From NCBI GenBank assembly GCA_905221615.1, contig CAJNDT010004557.1:746001-810000 (forward strand): DNA of 64,000 nt. Reading direction: 5' to 3'. The notes below the pieces were generated by a model. The model had not been told where the DNA came from, did no database searches, and saw only the letters and a program-made list of their open reading frames with translations. The position numbers were made by a program, and so were the translations under genes. This document shows, piece by piece, positions 1 through 10,107 of the stretch. Every line of letters begins with the position of its first letter. Position 1 is the first letter of the stretch. Source of the stretch: Symbiodinium sp. CCMP2592. Its lineage: Eukaryota; Sar; Dinophyceae; Suessiales; Symbiodiniaceae.

Positions 1-184
1 TCAATGCTTCCAGCTCAGAGGTTCCTCAGGGAAGATCACGTGTGGTAAGCAGGGGCGAACGCTGCTATTGCTCACGCGGAACTCTAACTTTCCCCTCCGG
101 TCTCTTGATGCTTCGTAGCTGCACATGCGATTGCTGCGAGACACACTTCGTGAGTCGAAGCAGCTTCAAAAGCTGAAATCTTTT

Positions 185-295
185 GCAAACCCTAGACCCT
201 AGACCCTAAACCCTAAAGCCCCTAAACCCCTAAAGCCCCTAAACCCCTAAAGCCCCTAAACCCCCAAACCCTGAACCCAGGGGCCCTCAACCCCT
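185..295 (-). repeat. Degenerate telomere-like tract (CCCTAAA sense)
   Basis: Runs of CCCTAGA, CCCTAAA and CCCCTAAAG units. The heptamer is the plant/dinoflagellate type telomere unit, here imperfect and internal rather than a chromosome end. Confidence 0.8.
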
Positions 296-360
296 GGGTT
301 CTGTGGGAGCCTATGATCCTCTAAGCACCCGACCCTGCGCACGAAATGTTTGGACCTCAT

Positions 361-437
361 TTTTGGGGTGCTTATAATAAGGATCCTACTATTTAGGGTA
401 CTACATCAGGGTCCCCTGTTTTCGGAAACACCCATAT
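361..437. mobile_element. MITE family A, right half
   Basis: Contains the family core AAGGATCCTACTATTTAGGG followed by TTTTCGGAAACACCCATAT, the right terminal inverted repeat. The left terminus is not recognisable. Confidence 0.6.
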
Positions 438-494
438 AAGCCTTCTCCCCCTCAACTCGCCATTTTCGGCCCTGAGGCCATGGGTATGGGTGGA

Positions 495-768
495 GATGGG
501 GTTGAGGGTTTAGGATTTAGGGTTTTAGGGTTTGGGGCTTGGCGTTTTAGGGTTCTGGCGTTTGGGGTTTAGGGTTGAGGGTTTAGGATTAAGGGTTTGG
601 GGTTTGGGGTTTTAGGGTTTTGGGGTTGGGGGTTTAGGGTTGAGGGGTTAGGATTAAGGGTTTGGGGTTTGGGGTTTTAGGGTTTTGGGGTTTGGGGTTT
701 AGGGTTGAGGGTTTAGGATTTAGGATTTCAGGTTTAGAGTTTATGGTTTTAGGGTTGAGGGGTTAGGG
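495..768 (+). repeat. Long degenerate TTTAGGG tract
   Basis: About 270 bp of TTTAGGG, TTTGGGG and TTGAGGG variants. Two nearly identical sub-blocks near 560-640 and 640-720 suggest local duplication. Confidence 0.8.
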
Positions 769-848
769 GGTTCGGCCAAAAAGAAGCAAGAGCAGCCCAT
801 CAGAATCCCTGCTAATTGAGCCCCAAATCTTTCAATCCTGAGACCCTG

Positions 849-969
849 CTTAAAGGCTCATGGGACTTAGTAACTGGGGTTATAAGTAGGTTATAATTAG
901 GATACCCCCACTTAGGGGACTTATAACCCCAGTTATAACCTACTTACTAAGGCCCATGATCCTTTAAGT
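849..969. mobile_element. MITE family B
   Basis: Terminal inverted repeats CTTAAAGGCTCATGGG and CCCATGATCCTTTAAG enclose TTATAA-rich arms. It is flanked by TG on both sides, where other copies have TA. Confidence 0.75.
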
Positions 970-1179
970 GATTAACCGAATCCTGAAATCCAAGCCCGAA
1001 CCTTGAATTGATGACTCTTTGGGATCAAATGCCGAACCTAACATTAACATTACATCTTGTAAAGCCCGTGTGCAGCCGTACAAAATGCCGTGAGTCAACA
1101 AACCTACAAATCCTGGCTAAGCTCCAAGACGAGCGTTCTAAAGCTTCGACGAAGCCTATGAAGCTGTAAAGCCTCCCTA

Positions 1180-1365
1180 AACCCTGAACCATGAACCGTC
1201 AACCCTAACCCCTAAAGCCTAAACCCGAAAAACCCTAGACCCTAAATGTGCACTAAACCCTAAACCCGAAACCCTAGACCCTAAACCCTAAAACCCTAAA
1301 CCCTATAAACCCCGAAACTCTAGACCCTTAACCCGAAACCCTAGACCCTAAACCCTAGACCCTAC
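1180..1365 (-). repeat. Degenerate CCCTAAA tract
   Basis: Interrupted CCCTAAA, CCCTAGA and CCCGAAA units. Confidence 0.8.
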
Positions 1366-1374
1366 TTGGAGGGG

Positions 1375-1484
1375 CAGGGGACTTAGTAAGTAGTTTATAA
1401 GTAGAGTTACAAGTACCCTAAATGGAGTTACCCCAATAATAGCCCTACTTATAAACGACTTACTAAGTCCCCTGCCCCTTCAAG
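1375..1484. mobile_element. MITE family B, G-rich terminus variant
   Basis: Termini CTTGGAGGGGCAGGGGACTT and its complement near 1465-1484, flanked by TA on both sides. A putative exon starts 20 bp downstream. Confidence 0.75.
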
Positions 1485-1504
1485 TAAACCCTGTATAGCC
1501 TCAG

Positions 1505-1579
1505 GCTGGTCGGGCACGCGGAATGTGAACTATCCGGTCTACCCACTGGACTTCGATCAAGGCCAGCCGAGACTGGGGG
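1505..1579 (+). CDS. Putative micro-exon 1 of a heparanase-like gene
   Basis: Coding-like island after an AG|G acceptor, read WSGTRNVNYPVYPLDFDQGQ and on to a possible GC donor at 1580. Ending one base into a codon, it matches the phase of the next island at 2231. I infer it is upstream of the GH79-like segment; the island itself has no recognisable motif. Alternative reading frames are also open, so this is tentative. Confidence 0.35.
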
Positions 1580-1582
1580 GCT

Positions 1583-1705
1583 CAGGGGTTAGGGTTTAGG
1601 GGTATAGGGGTTAGGGTTTAGGGGTAGAGGGGTATAGGGGTATAGGTTAGGGTTTAGGGTTCAGGGTTTGCGGGTATAGGGTTCAGGGGTGTAGGGTTGA
1701 GGGCT
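1583..1705 (+). repeat. Degenerate TTTAGGG tract
   Basis: TTTAGGG units interspersed with GGGGTATAGGGG variants. Confidence 0.75.
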
Positions 1706-1721
1706 TTAAAGCATCCCTCAA

Positions 1722-1742
1722 GCCCTAACCCCCCCCCCCCCC
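1722..1742. repeat. Poly-C run
   Basis: A run of C bases following CCCTAACC; low complexity. Confidence 0.8.
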
Positions 1743-1825
1743 GACAACCAACCCGCAGTCCCAAAAATCCGAATCTCCAACGACAAACTTTTTATGCGCT
1801 TATCTGTAAAAGAAAGGGTGCCCAG

Positions 1826-1925
1826 AGGGTCCATATACACTACTGCTATGGAATTAGGCCTTAAAAGACCGTGCCCATTATGGTTTTGGGGACTTAAGTC
1901 CATAATGGTAGTGTACATGGACCCT
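1826..1925. mobile_element. Single-copy inverted repeat element (family O)
   Basis: Arms AGGGTCCATATACACTACTG and its near-perfect complement at the right end enclose about 45 bp. MITE-like; no second copy seen. Confidence 0.55.
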
Positions 1926-2015
1926 ACGGGCTATTGACTAATCATGGTATAGTACCCAAAACCTTGTAGAGCCCTTCAAAAGGAATGCCATTCCAAATGT
2001 TCAGGCCTTCTGGTT

Positions 2016-2121
2016 CTTAAGGGGTCATGGGTTTGTAAATAGGGTAGCTGTACTTACAATTGCTCATTATCCCGATACAGGTATTTATAACCTTACTTAC
2101 TAAGTCCCATGACTCTCCAAG
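2016..2121. mobile_element. MITE family B, eroded copy
   Basis: The left end CTTAAGGGGTCATGGG and the right end TTACTAAGTCCCATGACTC are recognisable, but the interior has diverged. Confidence 0.5.
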
Positions 2122-2230
2122 TAGGACCAAAACCCTAAGCTCAAATCCTTATAGATCCCTTTTAAGGAACCCTTTAAGGAGCCCTTTTAAGTTACTTTTT
2201 CCCACGATTCTCCAAGCACCTTCCGATCAG

Positions 2231-2300
2231 ACCTCCCGAGCCTCGTGCCCGCGGCGGCCAGCCCCGAGCTGAAGCAGTGGGCGTCAGAGCTTTACGGCTC
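2231..2300 (+). CDS. Putative micro-exon 2, GH79 heparanase-like
   Basis: It begins after GATCAG and reads LPSLVPAAASPELKQWASEL, ending TACGGCTC before GTGGCG. It starts in phase with the island at 1505 and ends two bases into a codon, which the single leading G of the island at 3230 completes. In GH79 proteins a stretch like SPELKQWASEL (residues packed before the RFGG strand) precedes the R-x-GG-T/S motif. The splice model is inferred; no cDNA is available. Confidence 0.4.
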
Positions 2301-3229
2301 GTGGCGTGGCCTACTCTAGTGTTTGGCGTTTATGGCCAAAGCTTAAGCTTAGGCTTTGCTTTTCGAAGTTACGGGATGAGGGTAGAGAGTCTTGGGGTCA
2401 GGGTTTTGCGATCGGGTCTGGAGTGCAGGATTTGGGCATAGGCTTCGTGCCGTTGCCTAAACATACCTGCAACAACAATACCAGCATGGGACTGCCGTCA
2501 GTAGTCAACGCAACCACGCGTATAAGGAATAGAGTCGAGCTTCTCATCGTTCGTGCGAAGCATCGGCATTACCAGCTGACATCCTCAACATCTTAATAGA
2601 AGACGTGGTCGTAGCAGTAACAGAACAGACTAGAAAAGCCGTATGTAGCCATGATCGCATGGTGTCCACTGCAACGAATGCAAAGGTAGCATCAAGTAAG
2701 AATTTTTACGGTTGCGTTGTTCAGCAGGATGTTGAGCGTTTTCTGTGGTTGCGATGCAAGATAGCTTCTTTTTCAAGTTAGAGTTTTAGTTTTTTGGAGA
2801 CCAAAGCGTATGCTTGCTGCTGAACCACCCGACTCCGAAGCTGATTCTCGGAGCCCATCCAAATCCCCTGCTAGAGCCATTCCTTAGGCTCTTTACATGT
2901 ATTAGATTGTGGTAAGCTCCGAGACTCGGAGACCAAAGCCTCGAGTTGTGAAGGCTTCTACATTGCCTAAGTTCGAGCCCTGAAAGTGGATTTCAATCCC
3001 AGAATGAAGTACTGTCAGCAGCTGGATAGCTGAGTGACTTTCCCTAGGAGCAAATTGTTCTTAGGAATCATTCCCCAGTGTGGCTACAACAAGACTCCCA
3101 GCGATGATCGAACGCACCTGTGTTTATTCGAGTTCTAATCATGCAAACGCAAGATTGACCGCCCAAACGGCCTGAGAAGCTTTGTTAAGAATCCCCTTAA
3201 CCCTAAACCCTAAACCCGAAGAAGAAAAG

Positions 3230-3284
3230 GAGCAGCGGCCCCTCCTTCATCCGCTTCGGAGGCTCCTTGGGGGATCGAATTTCG
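3230..3284 (+). CDS. Putative micro-exon 3, GH79 heparanase-like (RFGGS motif)
   Basis: An AG|G acceptor in GAAAAGG starts the reading SSGPSFIRFGGSLGDRIS before a GT donor. FIRFGGSLGD closely matches the conserved LRFGGT-x-x-D segment of heparanase-type GH79 glycoside hydrolases, known to act on glucuronic-acid-containing glycans. Only this N-terminal fragment is visible; the catalytic acid and nucleophile segments were not found, so function is not claimed. Phase agreement with the two previous islands is the strongest support. Confidence 0.42.
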
Positions 3285-3904
3285 GTGTACTTGCGGGGAT
3301 CGTGGAACTGAGAAACTAGGGTGTAGGGTTTAGGCTTGTTGCGGGTTTAGGGCTTTGGGTTTAGGAATCAGGGTTTAGGGTTCCGGGTAATTCGGGCTAT
3401 GCTTGCAATTATTTTCCACCGCAACTAAGGTACTTCACACCTAGTTTACTAAGCTCCATGATCCTGCAAGTAGACTTGCAAACCTGCAAACAGCCCCCAA
3501 ACCCAAACACACAAACCATCGTAATGCTAGTCTGCGCATCGAAAAGGAGCCCACAAAAAAAACTAAACCCTAAGCGCCGCAACGATTAAGCGATGTATGA
3601 AAGATCCCTGACTGTTTGCTTTTGGTTCCTTGAGCCTGTGGGGTTGAGTCGAGGGTTGAGGGTCTAGGGTTAAGGGGGCTTGAGGGCCTAGGGTTTGGGG
3701 TTAAGGGCTTCCCTTGAATGCTATGTCCTGGTAAGATGGCAACTTAGAGGGGTTTGGGTTTCTGAGTTAAGGTGTTTGGGGTTTTTAACTGGTAGGGTTT
3801 GGGGGTTGTGCATTACAAGATTTTGGGATGCTTGATCATTTGGTTTTCCCAGAAGTTTAGGGTTTTGTTGCAGCCTGCAGTACCCTGAAAGGAACCCCAA
3901 ACCC

Positions 3905-4132
3905 TCAGAGACTCTAATATCCCTCAATTAAGGAATATTCCTTAAATCATGTTAGGGATCCTACTATAATTTACTTAAAGGCTCATGGGACTTAGTAAGT
4001 AAGGTTATAAGTAGGTTTTAATTAGGATAACCCCACTTAGGGGACTTATAACCCCAATTATAACCTACTTACTAAGTCCCATGATCCTTTAAGTAAGGCA
4101 TATACCTTAATTCAAGGATGTTGGAGTCTCTG
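3905..4132. mobile_element. MITE family C, interrupted by a family B insertion
   Basis: The left end CAGAGACTCTAATATCCCTC and right end GTTGGAGTCTCTG frame a C element whose centre ATAATTTAAGG is split by the B copy at 3974-4093. Without that insert it matches the other C copies closely. Confidence 0.8.
3974..4093. mobile_element. MITE family B nested inside family C, TA duplication
   Basis: A complete B element (CTTAAAGGCTCATGGG to CCCATGATCCTTTAAG) flanked by TA at 3972-3973 and 4094-4095. Intact C copies have a single TA at this point, so the TA is a target-site duplication. Confidence 0.85.
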
Positions 4133-4178
4133 GGTACCCTGAAAGGAACTCCAAACCCTGAACCCGACGTCAGATAAG

Positions 4179-4255
4179 GGGTCGTCTTCTTCAACGGCCG
4201 TGCGTCCGGAAATAGCGAGCGCTTGCACTACACCGACGGCACGACCGTCACCGAG
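4179..4255 (+). CDS. Putative exon with an ELWxxDGT-like repeat
   Basis: It reads VVFFNGRASGNSERLHYTDG then TTVTE, between an AG|G acceptor and a GT donor. FNG-x4-GN-x-ERLHYTDGTTVTEV follows the ELWxxDGT repeat pattern (F-N-G, then E-L-W-x-x-D-G-T). This repeat is common in large secreted or surface proteins. Similar islands occur at 7390 and 7773. Its phase does not fit directly after the 3230 island, so it may be a separate gene or a missing exon lies between. Confidence 0.4.
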
Positions 4256-4552
4256 GTGGATCAGATGCCTAAACCCTAAACCCAAAACCCAAAACCCTAA
4301 AGATGCGATTTGAACCCTGCAGCCGAGCCGGACACTGAATCCTACACCCCAAAATGCAAAGCTCCGTTCTTGAACGGCCTGAGACATTGGATTATAAGGG
4401 TTCCATGAAGGGGTTTCGGGGGTTAGGGTATTTTGGGAATAGTCCTTCAGCCATTTCTAGCATTTCTCTTTTGAAGGGTTCAGGGTTTAGGGTTTGGTGC
4501 TTTCAAGGATTTTTCTTCCTGCGAGCTGCAGAGCTTGGAGCATTCAGCTTTA

Positions 4553-4712
4553 AAGCCCTAAATCCCTAAACCCCCTCTAGACCCTAAGCCCCAAACCCCA
4601 AAACCCTCAACCCGAAATCATAAATCCTAAACCCTCAACCCTAAATCCCAAACCCTAAAACCCTAAATCCCTACACCTAAGCCCCAAAACCCAAAACCCT
4701 CAACCTTCACCC
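4553..4712 (-). repeat. Degenerate CCCTAAA tract
   Basis: CCCTAAA, CCCCAAA and CCCTCAA units with many point changes. Confidence 0.75.
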
Positions 4713-4790
4713 TAAGCAAGCCCAAGCGTGTAGTGCGGCGCGACGTAGCCAGTCTTTGGGTGTAGGGTTGTGGGTTGGAGGTTTAGGGTT

Positions 4791-4903
4791 CCCAGAGACT
4801 CCAATATCCCTTACTCTTACTCAAGGAATATTCCTTAAATCATATTAGGGATCCGACTATAATTTGAGGTATATTCCTTAATTAAGGGATATTGGAGTCT
4901 GAG
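4791..4903. mobile_element. MITE family C, complete copy
   Basis: CCCAGAGACTCCAATATCCC at the left, AAGGGATATTGGAGTCTGAG at the right, and the palindromic AAGGAATATTCCTT in the arm. Confidence 0.75.
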
Positions 4904-5081
4904 GGTTGAGGGTCCCCTTGAGCACTTAAAGTGTGTGGGTTTTGGGTTCACGGTTAGTGGGGCCTGGGGATAAGGTTGGGGTTTGGGGTTCCTGATTTGT
5001 TGCGGTGAGAGCTTTGGTGGTTCTTCTCCATCGTGCTCTAGAAAGAGCAACACCATGGTTAGCCCTAATCCCCGAACCCTA

Positions 5082-5191
5082 CTTGGAGGTTAACGGGTAG
5101 TTATAAGTGGGGTTACAAGTCCCGTCATATGGGTTATAATTATGGTTGCCCTAATTATAACCTCACATATAAGTATCCATGAGCCTCCAAG
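5082..5191. mobile_element. MITE family B, variant
   Basis: CTTGGAGG to CCTCCAAG with TA on both sides; the arms are diverged but still TTATAA-rich. Confidence 0.65.
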
Positions 5192-5214
5192 TAAACCTTT
5201 CCATGGTCGCGAAG

Positions 5215-5250
5215 GTGGTGCCGGAGGTTAGCTTTGCCACGAACTTTCGC
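5215..5250 (+). CDS. Putative micro-exon after the ELWxxDGT-like exon
   Basis: It reads VVPEVSFATNFR after GCGAAG and before GTGGTGGGG. It is phase 0 at both ends, compatible with the exon ending at 4255 and the island starting at 7390. Very short, so weak on its own. Confidence 0.25.
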
Positions 5251-5289
5251 GTGGTGGGGTGCGGCGCTCACTTGCGCTGTTGATCCTGA

Positions 5290-5398
5290 TGTTGGAACCT
5301 GATTAAGAAACCCTGGGTCCTTATTAGGGCTCCTTGTATATGAATCCTTATATATTGGGGGTTATAGGGCCAGGGTTTCTTAATCAGGTTCCTACATT
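5290..5398. mobile_element. MITE family E
   Basis: The arms GGAACCTGATTAAGAAACCC and GGGTTTCTTAATCAGGTTCC are complementary; two more copies lie at 53345 and 58896. Confidence 0.8.
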
Positions 5399-5399
5399 A

Positions 5400-6400
5400 T
5401 TATAGTACCCTTATAGATCCCTGATAGTAACCCTTACAAGACCCCTTTTAAAGGAACCCTACAAAAAAAGTCAGGTTCCTACATTAAGCCCTGAACGTTG
5501 AACCCTAACCTGCGAATCTTCGCCCAGAGACTCCATCCGAGCTTCGGAATAGCAGGGGCCCCCCCCTCCAAAAAAAAGAAAATCAGAATTAAATTTCCGG
5601 GTTTCGCATAAATGGCAAATCATCCCTGGGTTGCTGGGGCTCTTTGGGCTCTATTAAAAACCATAGCAATGTATTGAATCTCTATCAGAAAGCCATTCAA
5701 AAAGGCTGGATGCATGGAGAAAACCTCCAGTGGGGCTCTTTGGGCTCTAAGCTCCAGTTGCAGAAATGAAGAGCCAGTGCAGAGCTTTGACCCTACTAAA
5801 ACTACTTGCCACCAAAATTTCTTTAAATGTGAGGGATTTTCTCCAGACGAAATCCCCACGTCATGGAAACACAAATCCGGAGCCACTCCGGAGTCCGGAG
5901 CCGAAAGAAATTCTTTAAATGTGGAGGATTTTGTTAATCAGAAGCTCGGATTAAGGATTCGGGTTTAGGGGGGTGTCTATAACATAAGGAATATCATAAG
6001 GGTAGTATAGGGACTCAGAGTTACCACAGGGGTTGTGAAAGGTCCTCTCGGTTGCAAAAGGTTGAACCAAGGCTCAATGCAGGTCTCAGTCATGCCTTTT
6101 TTGCTGTGCTGCTTTTCAACCCTAAACCCTAAAAGGCCCTGTGGGCTGCAGCAAAAAGGTTGGATGTTGCTATGCCATGCCGGGCCAGCTACCCTCCAAA
6201 ACAACCCGCAGAAACCTTAAGCCCTGAACCCTTAACAAAAAGATAGCAGGGTTTTGGGTCACAAGTGTGTCAAGAAGCTCCAAGCGATACTAGCGCTGAT
6301 TATTCAGGCTGCACTCAGGGCGTAGCCTAGCTATGGAAGGGACGTGACGGTTATCCCTCAATCAGGGCTCTTCTTCGAGCCGCGAGACTGCGAGACCAGC
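5400..6400. other. No confident gene; eroded repeats
   Basis: Holds CCTTATAGATCCC-type repeats, a partial E terminus near 5475, and two short open frames around 5620-5970 and 6035-6220 that overlap on both strands. I see no splice-bounded coding pattern here. Confidence 0.4.
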
Positions 6401-6404
6401 TACT

Positions 6405-6550
6405 GCAACAGCAGCAACAACAACAACTACTACTACTACTACTACTACTGCTACTACTACTACTACTACTACTACTAATACTGCTACTACTACTACAACA
6501 ACAACAACAACTACTACTACCACTACTACTACTACTGGCACTGCTGCTGC
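6405..6550. repeat. Trinucleotide microsatellite (ACT/ACA/GCT)
   Basis: Mostly (CTA)n with CAA and CTG variants over about 145 bp. Confidence 0.9.
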
Positions 6551-7038
6551 TGTTTCAATTCTGTTGCACTACACGAAGGGCACAGCTGGAGAGGAGAAGA
6601 TAGTTCTCAGAATCTGCCACCTAAGCACGGTACGTGTCACAGAAATTTTGAATCTGGAGGCTTCTCATGCCATCAACCCTAAACCCAATCAAGTCCCAGC
6701 CCCTAGACTCCAAAATTTCGGTTTCAGGACGACCCTCTATTTCATGGCGAGCCAGAGGCAAGCCGCTGCTGCGGGTATGGATGAGTTGGGGCAGTAGGTT
6801 CCGGGGCTTGTGGTGCAGGATCTGAAGTTTAAGGTGTAAGGTTTTGAGGCCTTTGGAGAGTTTTGGGGTCTTCAGGTTTTGAGATCTATCGCAGATTCGA
6901 TTGACTTGATGATTATTGCTTGCATTCTCTATATGCTCTGCTTGAATGGCAAACCCCAAACCCTAAACCCTAAGCCCCTAAACCCTCAAACGACAAGCCC
7001 TTCAACGACAGACCCTTAAACGATAAACCCGAAACCCA

Positions 7039-7145
7039 ATATGGGAGTTTCCGAAAATGAGGGGGTACCTTGTTTTGGGGTCCTTATAAAAAGGATCCTA
7101 CTATTCAGGGTACTTGGGTCCCCTATTTTTCGGAAACTCCCATAT
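7039..7145. mobile_element. MITE family A, complete copy
   Basis: ATATGGGAGTTTCCGAAAAT at the left and TTTTTCGGAAACTCCCATAT at the right, with internal AAGGATCCTACTATT. Confidence 0.85.
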
Positions 7146-7221
7146 CGTCGTTGCGAACCCGGAGCTGAAGCCCAGAGCCCTAACTTTCCGAGTGTCGTTT
7201 TTTTTTTTTTTTTGGGAGGGG

Positions 7222-7333
7222 GGGTCCAGGGCCTCGGATTGAGAGTTTAGGGTTTGGAGTTTGGGTTTGGGATTTAGGGTTTAGGATTTAGGGTCTAGGG
7301 TTTTTAGGGTGTAGGGTTTAGGGTTTAGGTGGC
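7222..7333 (+). repeat. Degenerate TTTAGGG tract
   Basis: TTTAGGG and TTTAGGA units just after a T18 run at 7199-7216. Confidence 0.75.
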
Positions 7334-7389
7334 GCCCCTCTGCATTCCAGGGGCTTGAGTTTTTTGGGTTTAGGGTTCGGAATTTGAAG

Positions 7390-7474
7390 CTACGCTCCTC
7401 TCTGAATGGCTCCGAGAGGCTTTACCGCATGCCTGCCGGCAACCTGAACGGCGCCGTGGGCATCAGCCTGGAAG
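7390..7474 (+). CDS. Putative exon, second ELWxxDGT-like segment
   Basis: Begins after TTTGAAG and reads LRSSLNGSERLYRMPAGNLN then GAVGISLEG. NGSERLYRMPAG parallels the GNSERLHYTDG segment at 4179. The start phase of 0 agrees with the island at 5215. The donor is not settled; a GC at 7475 is one option, but its phase does not match the island at 7773. Confidence 0.35.
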
Positions 7475-7772
7475 GCAGACTTTGCTCCTCGTTTAGGGTC
7501 TAGGGAAATATAGAACCCCGAGGACCTACCGAGATGATCCCTCAGGGTTCCCTTTATGTATTTCAGGAGTCCAAGTCTAATTACACAGGCCCCTTAGTAA
7601 TCGCCATGCCGTGTGTGATCACAATCTGGTTGTGTCACGATATACCTTAAACCTGTCTACTTAATAAGGCCCCTGCATTGAACCCTAAAAGCTTGAAAGG
7701 TTGGAATCCATAAGCAATCTTTTAGTGGAAGCATCAAGGGAATTCCCAGTCTGTTTATTCAGGCCCCTACAG

Positions 7773-7851
7773 CTCGCTCGGAGGCAATGGCGGAGACGGC
7801 TTTTTTCAAGACCTTTACGTTGAGAACGGCACATCTCTGCTCTACCTGAAG
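7773..7851 (+). CDS. Putative exon, third ELWxxDGT-like segment
   Basis: After CTACAG it reads SLGGNGGDGFFQDLYVENGT then SLLYLK, with a possible GC donor at 7852. DLYVENGTSL fits the ELWxxDGT pattern, preceded by the usual small NGGDG turn. Three such segments in order on one strand support one repeat protein broken by long introns full of mobile elements. Confidence 0.4.
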
Positions 7852-7895
7852 GCTGCTTGGCATTGCTCTAGAACCTTTAATGGTTAGAAACAGTA

Positions 7896-8000
7896 TAGGG
7901 GACTTTATAATCAGAATAGGGTTTTGGGGCATATCAGACTATAGCTATAACAAGGACCCCTCCCCCTCCCACAATAGTATTGGTAATTATTGAAGCCCCC
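7896..8000. mobile_element. MITE family H (reverse orientation)
   Basis: TATAGGGGACTTTATAATCA to ATTGGTAATTATTGAAGCCC; the terminal motif GGGGCCTTAATAATT is shared by all H copies. Confidence 0.65.
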
Positions 8001-8243
8001 AAATTACCAGTCCTGAGAGTTCCTAATGTTGATATAGTGTAGCAATCCCCAAGAGCCCGTTCCAACCTACTATGGCTGTTGGCTTTGAAGCCCTAAACCC
8101 TTACATCCTCTGATTCCCAAACCTCGAGACCTGGGATTTAGTTGCCAGGGTTTCGGCTCTGGCGTAGGGTTTCGGCCTTTAAGTTTGTGTTTTTTGGGTG
8201 GGGGTTTAAGCCTAGGGGTTTGAGGTCTCGGGCAGAAGCCGAA

Positions 8244-8334
8244 ACAATTACCAGCATTATTCCTTGGGGTTCCCTGTTCTGGTTATACTAAAAAGGGGTC
8301 CAGACCCCCATTCTAATTATTCAGGCCCCTATAG
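8244..8334. mobile_element. MITE family H
   Basis: AACAATTACCAGCATTATTC to TAATTATTCAGGCCCCTATA. Confidence 0.65.
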
Positions 8335-8423
8335 TAGGGTTTGGTGATGAGGCCGCGGATTGAAGCCCCTAAACCTTCCAGGTGATCCTCGCTGTGGGGT
8401 TTGTTTAGTGGGTTCAGGCCCTC

Positions 8424-8682
8424 TTGACGAGCTGTACACACAAACATAAACACACGCACATACATACATACATATGTATCTATATACATATATATATATA
8501 CACAAGCAAACATAAATGCCATCTATAAATAGAAATATAGATATTATATATATATATCTATAGGTTTACATATATATATATATATATACAGATCTATTGG
8601 TACATATTTCTGAATGCAAGTCTGTGCGACTGTACGTAGGTACGTACGTACGTATGTGTGTATGTACGCATGTATGTCGAGG
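8424..8682. repeat. CATA/TA/GTAC microsatellite tract
   Basis: Alternating purine-pyrimidine repeats (CACA, CATA, TATA, GTAC); the short open frames through it are artefacts of the repeat. Confidence 0.85.
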
Positions 8683-9002
8683 CCCTCGACCCTCTACCCT
8701 CCAAAGAGTGGTGTTCGCTTTCAAGTTGGAAGCCCTTGTTTTAGGGATCCAAAAAAGCATATACGCATAAGCATGTGATGGGGATGTCCCTACCATATTG
8801 GGCTTCTTCATAAGAGGGTTTATATGGGATATCCCTCTCCTAATTTTTGCTTATGTGCTTTTTTGGGGTCCTACTGTTTTTTTAGCAATCCTCTTCGTAA
8901 CCCTTCACTTCAAGGCATGCCCTGTGGCAGCCCTTGTAGTACCCCTTCCGGTGAATCTCAAAGGGACCCTTGTGGGAATCATTACAGAGGGCTCCTGGAG
9001 CT

Positions 9003-9115
9003 CTTAACCCTAAACCCTAAACCCCCAAACCCTAAACCCTAAGCCCCCAAACCCTCAACCCAAACCCCCAAACCCTAAACCCCCAAACCCTCAACCCTAA
9101 ACCCCCCTAAGCCCG
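9003..9115 (-). repeat. CCCTAAA tract
   Basis: CCCTAAACCC and CCCCCAAACCC units. Confidence 0.8.
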
Positions 9116-9261
9116 TAAACCGATCTCTGGGGGGCCCATCCAACAGCAGGCTCGACTGGATTGCCTGCGCCCGAGCGGACGTCTTCGGGGTTTCTTAGAC
9201 CTTTAGGGTTTGGAGGTTTAGGGTTTTAGCTCAAGGTGTTTGATATTTTGTTCCGCTTCAG

Positions 9262-9509
9262 CCGTTGCCTACAACAGGTTGACAGCAAATAGCGCCTTAA
9301 GCTTGATAGAGTACGGTGGGGATGTGGTTAGCGAGATTGAGGGTCACGAGACGAAAGTCCTTCCTATGGGCAGCATCCTCTCCTCTGGTACTGAGTCTGT
9401 GACATTCGTGGAAGTTGAGAAGGACCCAAGGGCTGTTACTATCCAGAAAAATGCCTTCCAAATCATGGTCGTTCTTCTTCTGGGCGTGGTCATTCGACGT
9501 AGTAACTAG
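9262..9509 (+). CDS. Putative exon of unknown protein
   Basis: Non-repetitive reading frame after TTCCGCTTCAG with about 82 codons to a stop at 9507. It includes VAYNRLTANSALSLIEYGG and a hydrophobic end QIMVVLLLGVVI. This is the longest clean coding-like stretch in the left flank. It may be a terminal exon, or a donor may lie upstream of the stop. I recognise no family. Confidence 0.35.
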
Positions 9510-9585
9510 GGTCAACGAGTCATGTATAAGGCTACTATAAATGTACTAGCGTATAGCCCCACTAGCCCCACTGGGGTACGTATCA

Positions 9586-9615
9586 CCTTACCTACTAAGT
9601 CCCATGATCATGCAA
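9586..9615. mobile_element. MITE family B, right-end remnant
   Basis: CTTACCTACTAAGTCCCATG then ATCATGCAAG is the B right terminus; the left part is missing. Confidence 0.45.
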
Positions 9616-10107
9616 GTACATACTTATTCCCACAATCCTCCAAGTAGACTTCCTGAGGCACGGCCACCTGCGCCGACAACCAAATTGCCCGCACTTCTGT
9701 GATGTCTATTTTCACGCTCGATGCCACCCGGCTCAGGGATCAGGGTTTAGCGTGTAGGGTTAGGAGATTCAGATCGGGTTCGTAGTTTGGGCTTCAATGC
9801 TTCTTTTTTGGTGGTGTCAAGCGGTTGATCAGGGGGTTTTCAGGTTTCCGGTGTTGGCAGATAGACGGGGTTTTTTATAGAGGGTATTTAGCACTCTACA
9901 CGGCTGTCATGCGGGTGAACGAGAATTTCATTGGTTTTGTTTGGACTTTCCGGCTTGCTTAAGGGATCATGAGACCTAGGCACATATTGCCTTTGAAAGG
10001 TTTGCTTGCTAGCTTTATTGCAAGTGGGCCCTATACCCCCCAGAGCACCAGGACCTATGGGTCCACTAGGAATAGAGCTTACGAACTAAGTGTCCAGATC
10101 CCCGATA

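Noticed and set aside
185-768. A true telomere at the left end
   Set aside because: Units are degenerate, occur in both orientations within 600 bp and recur throughout the window.
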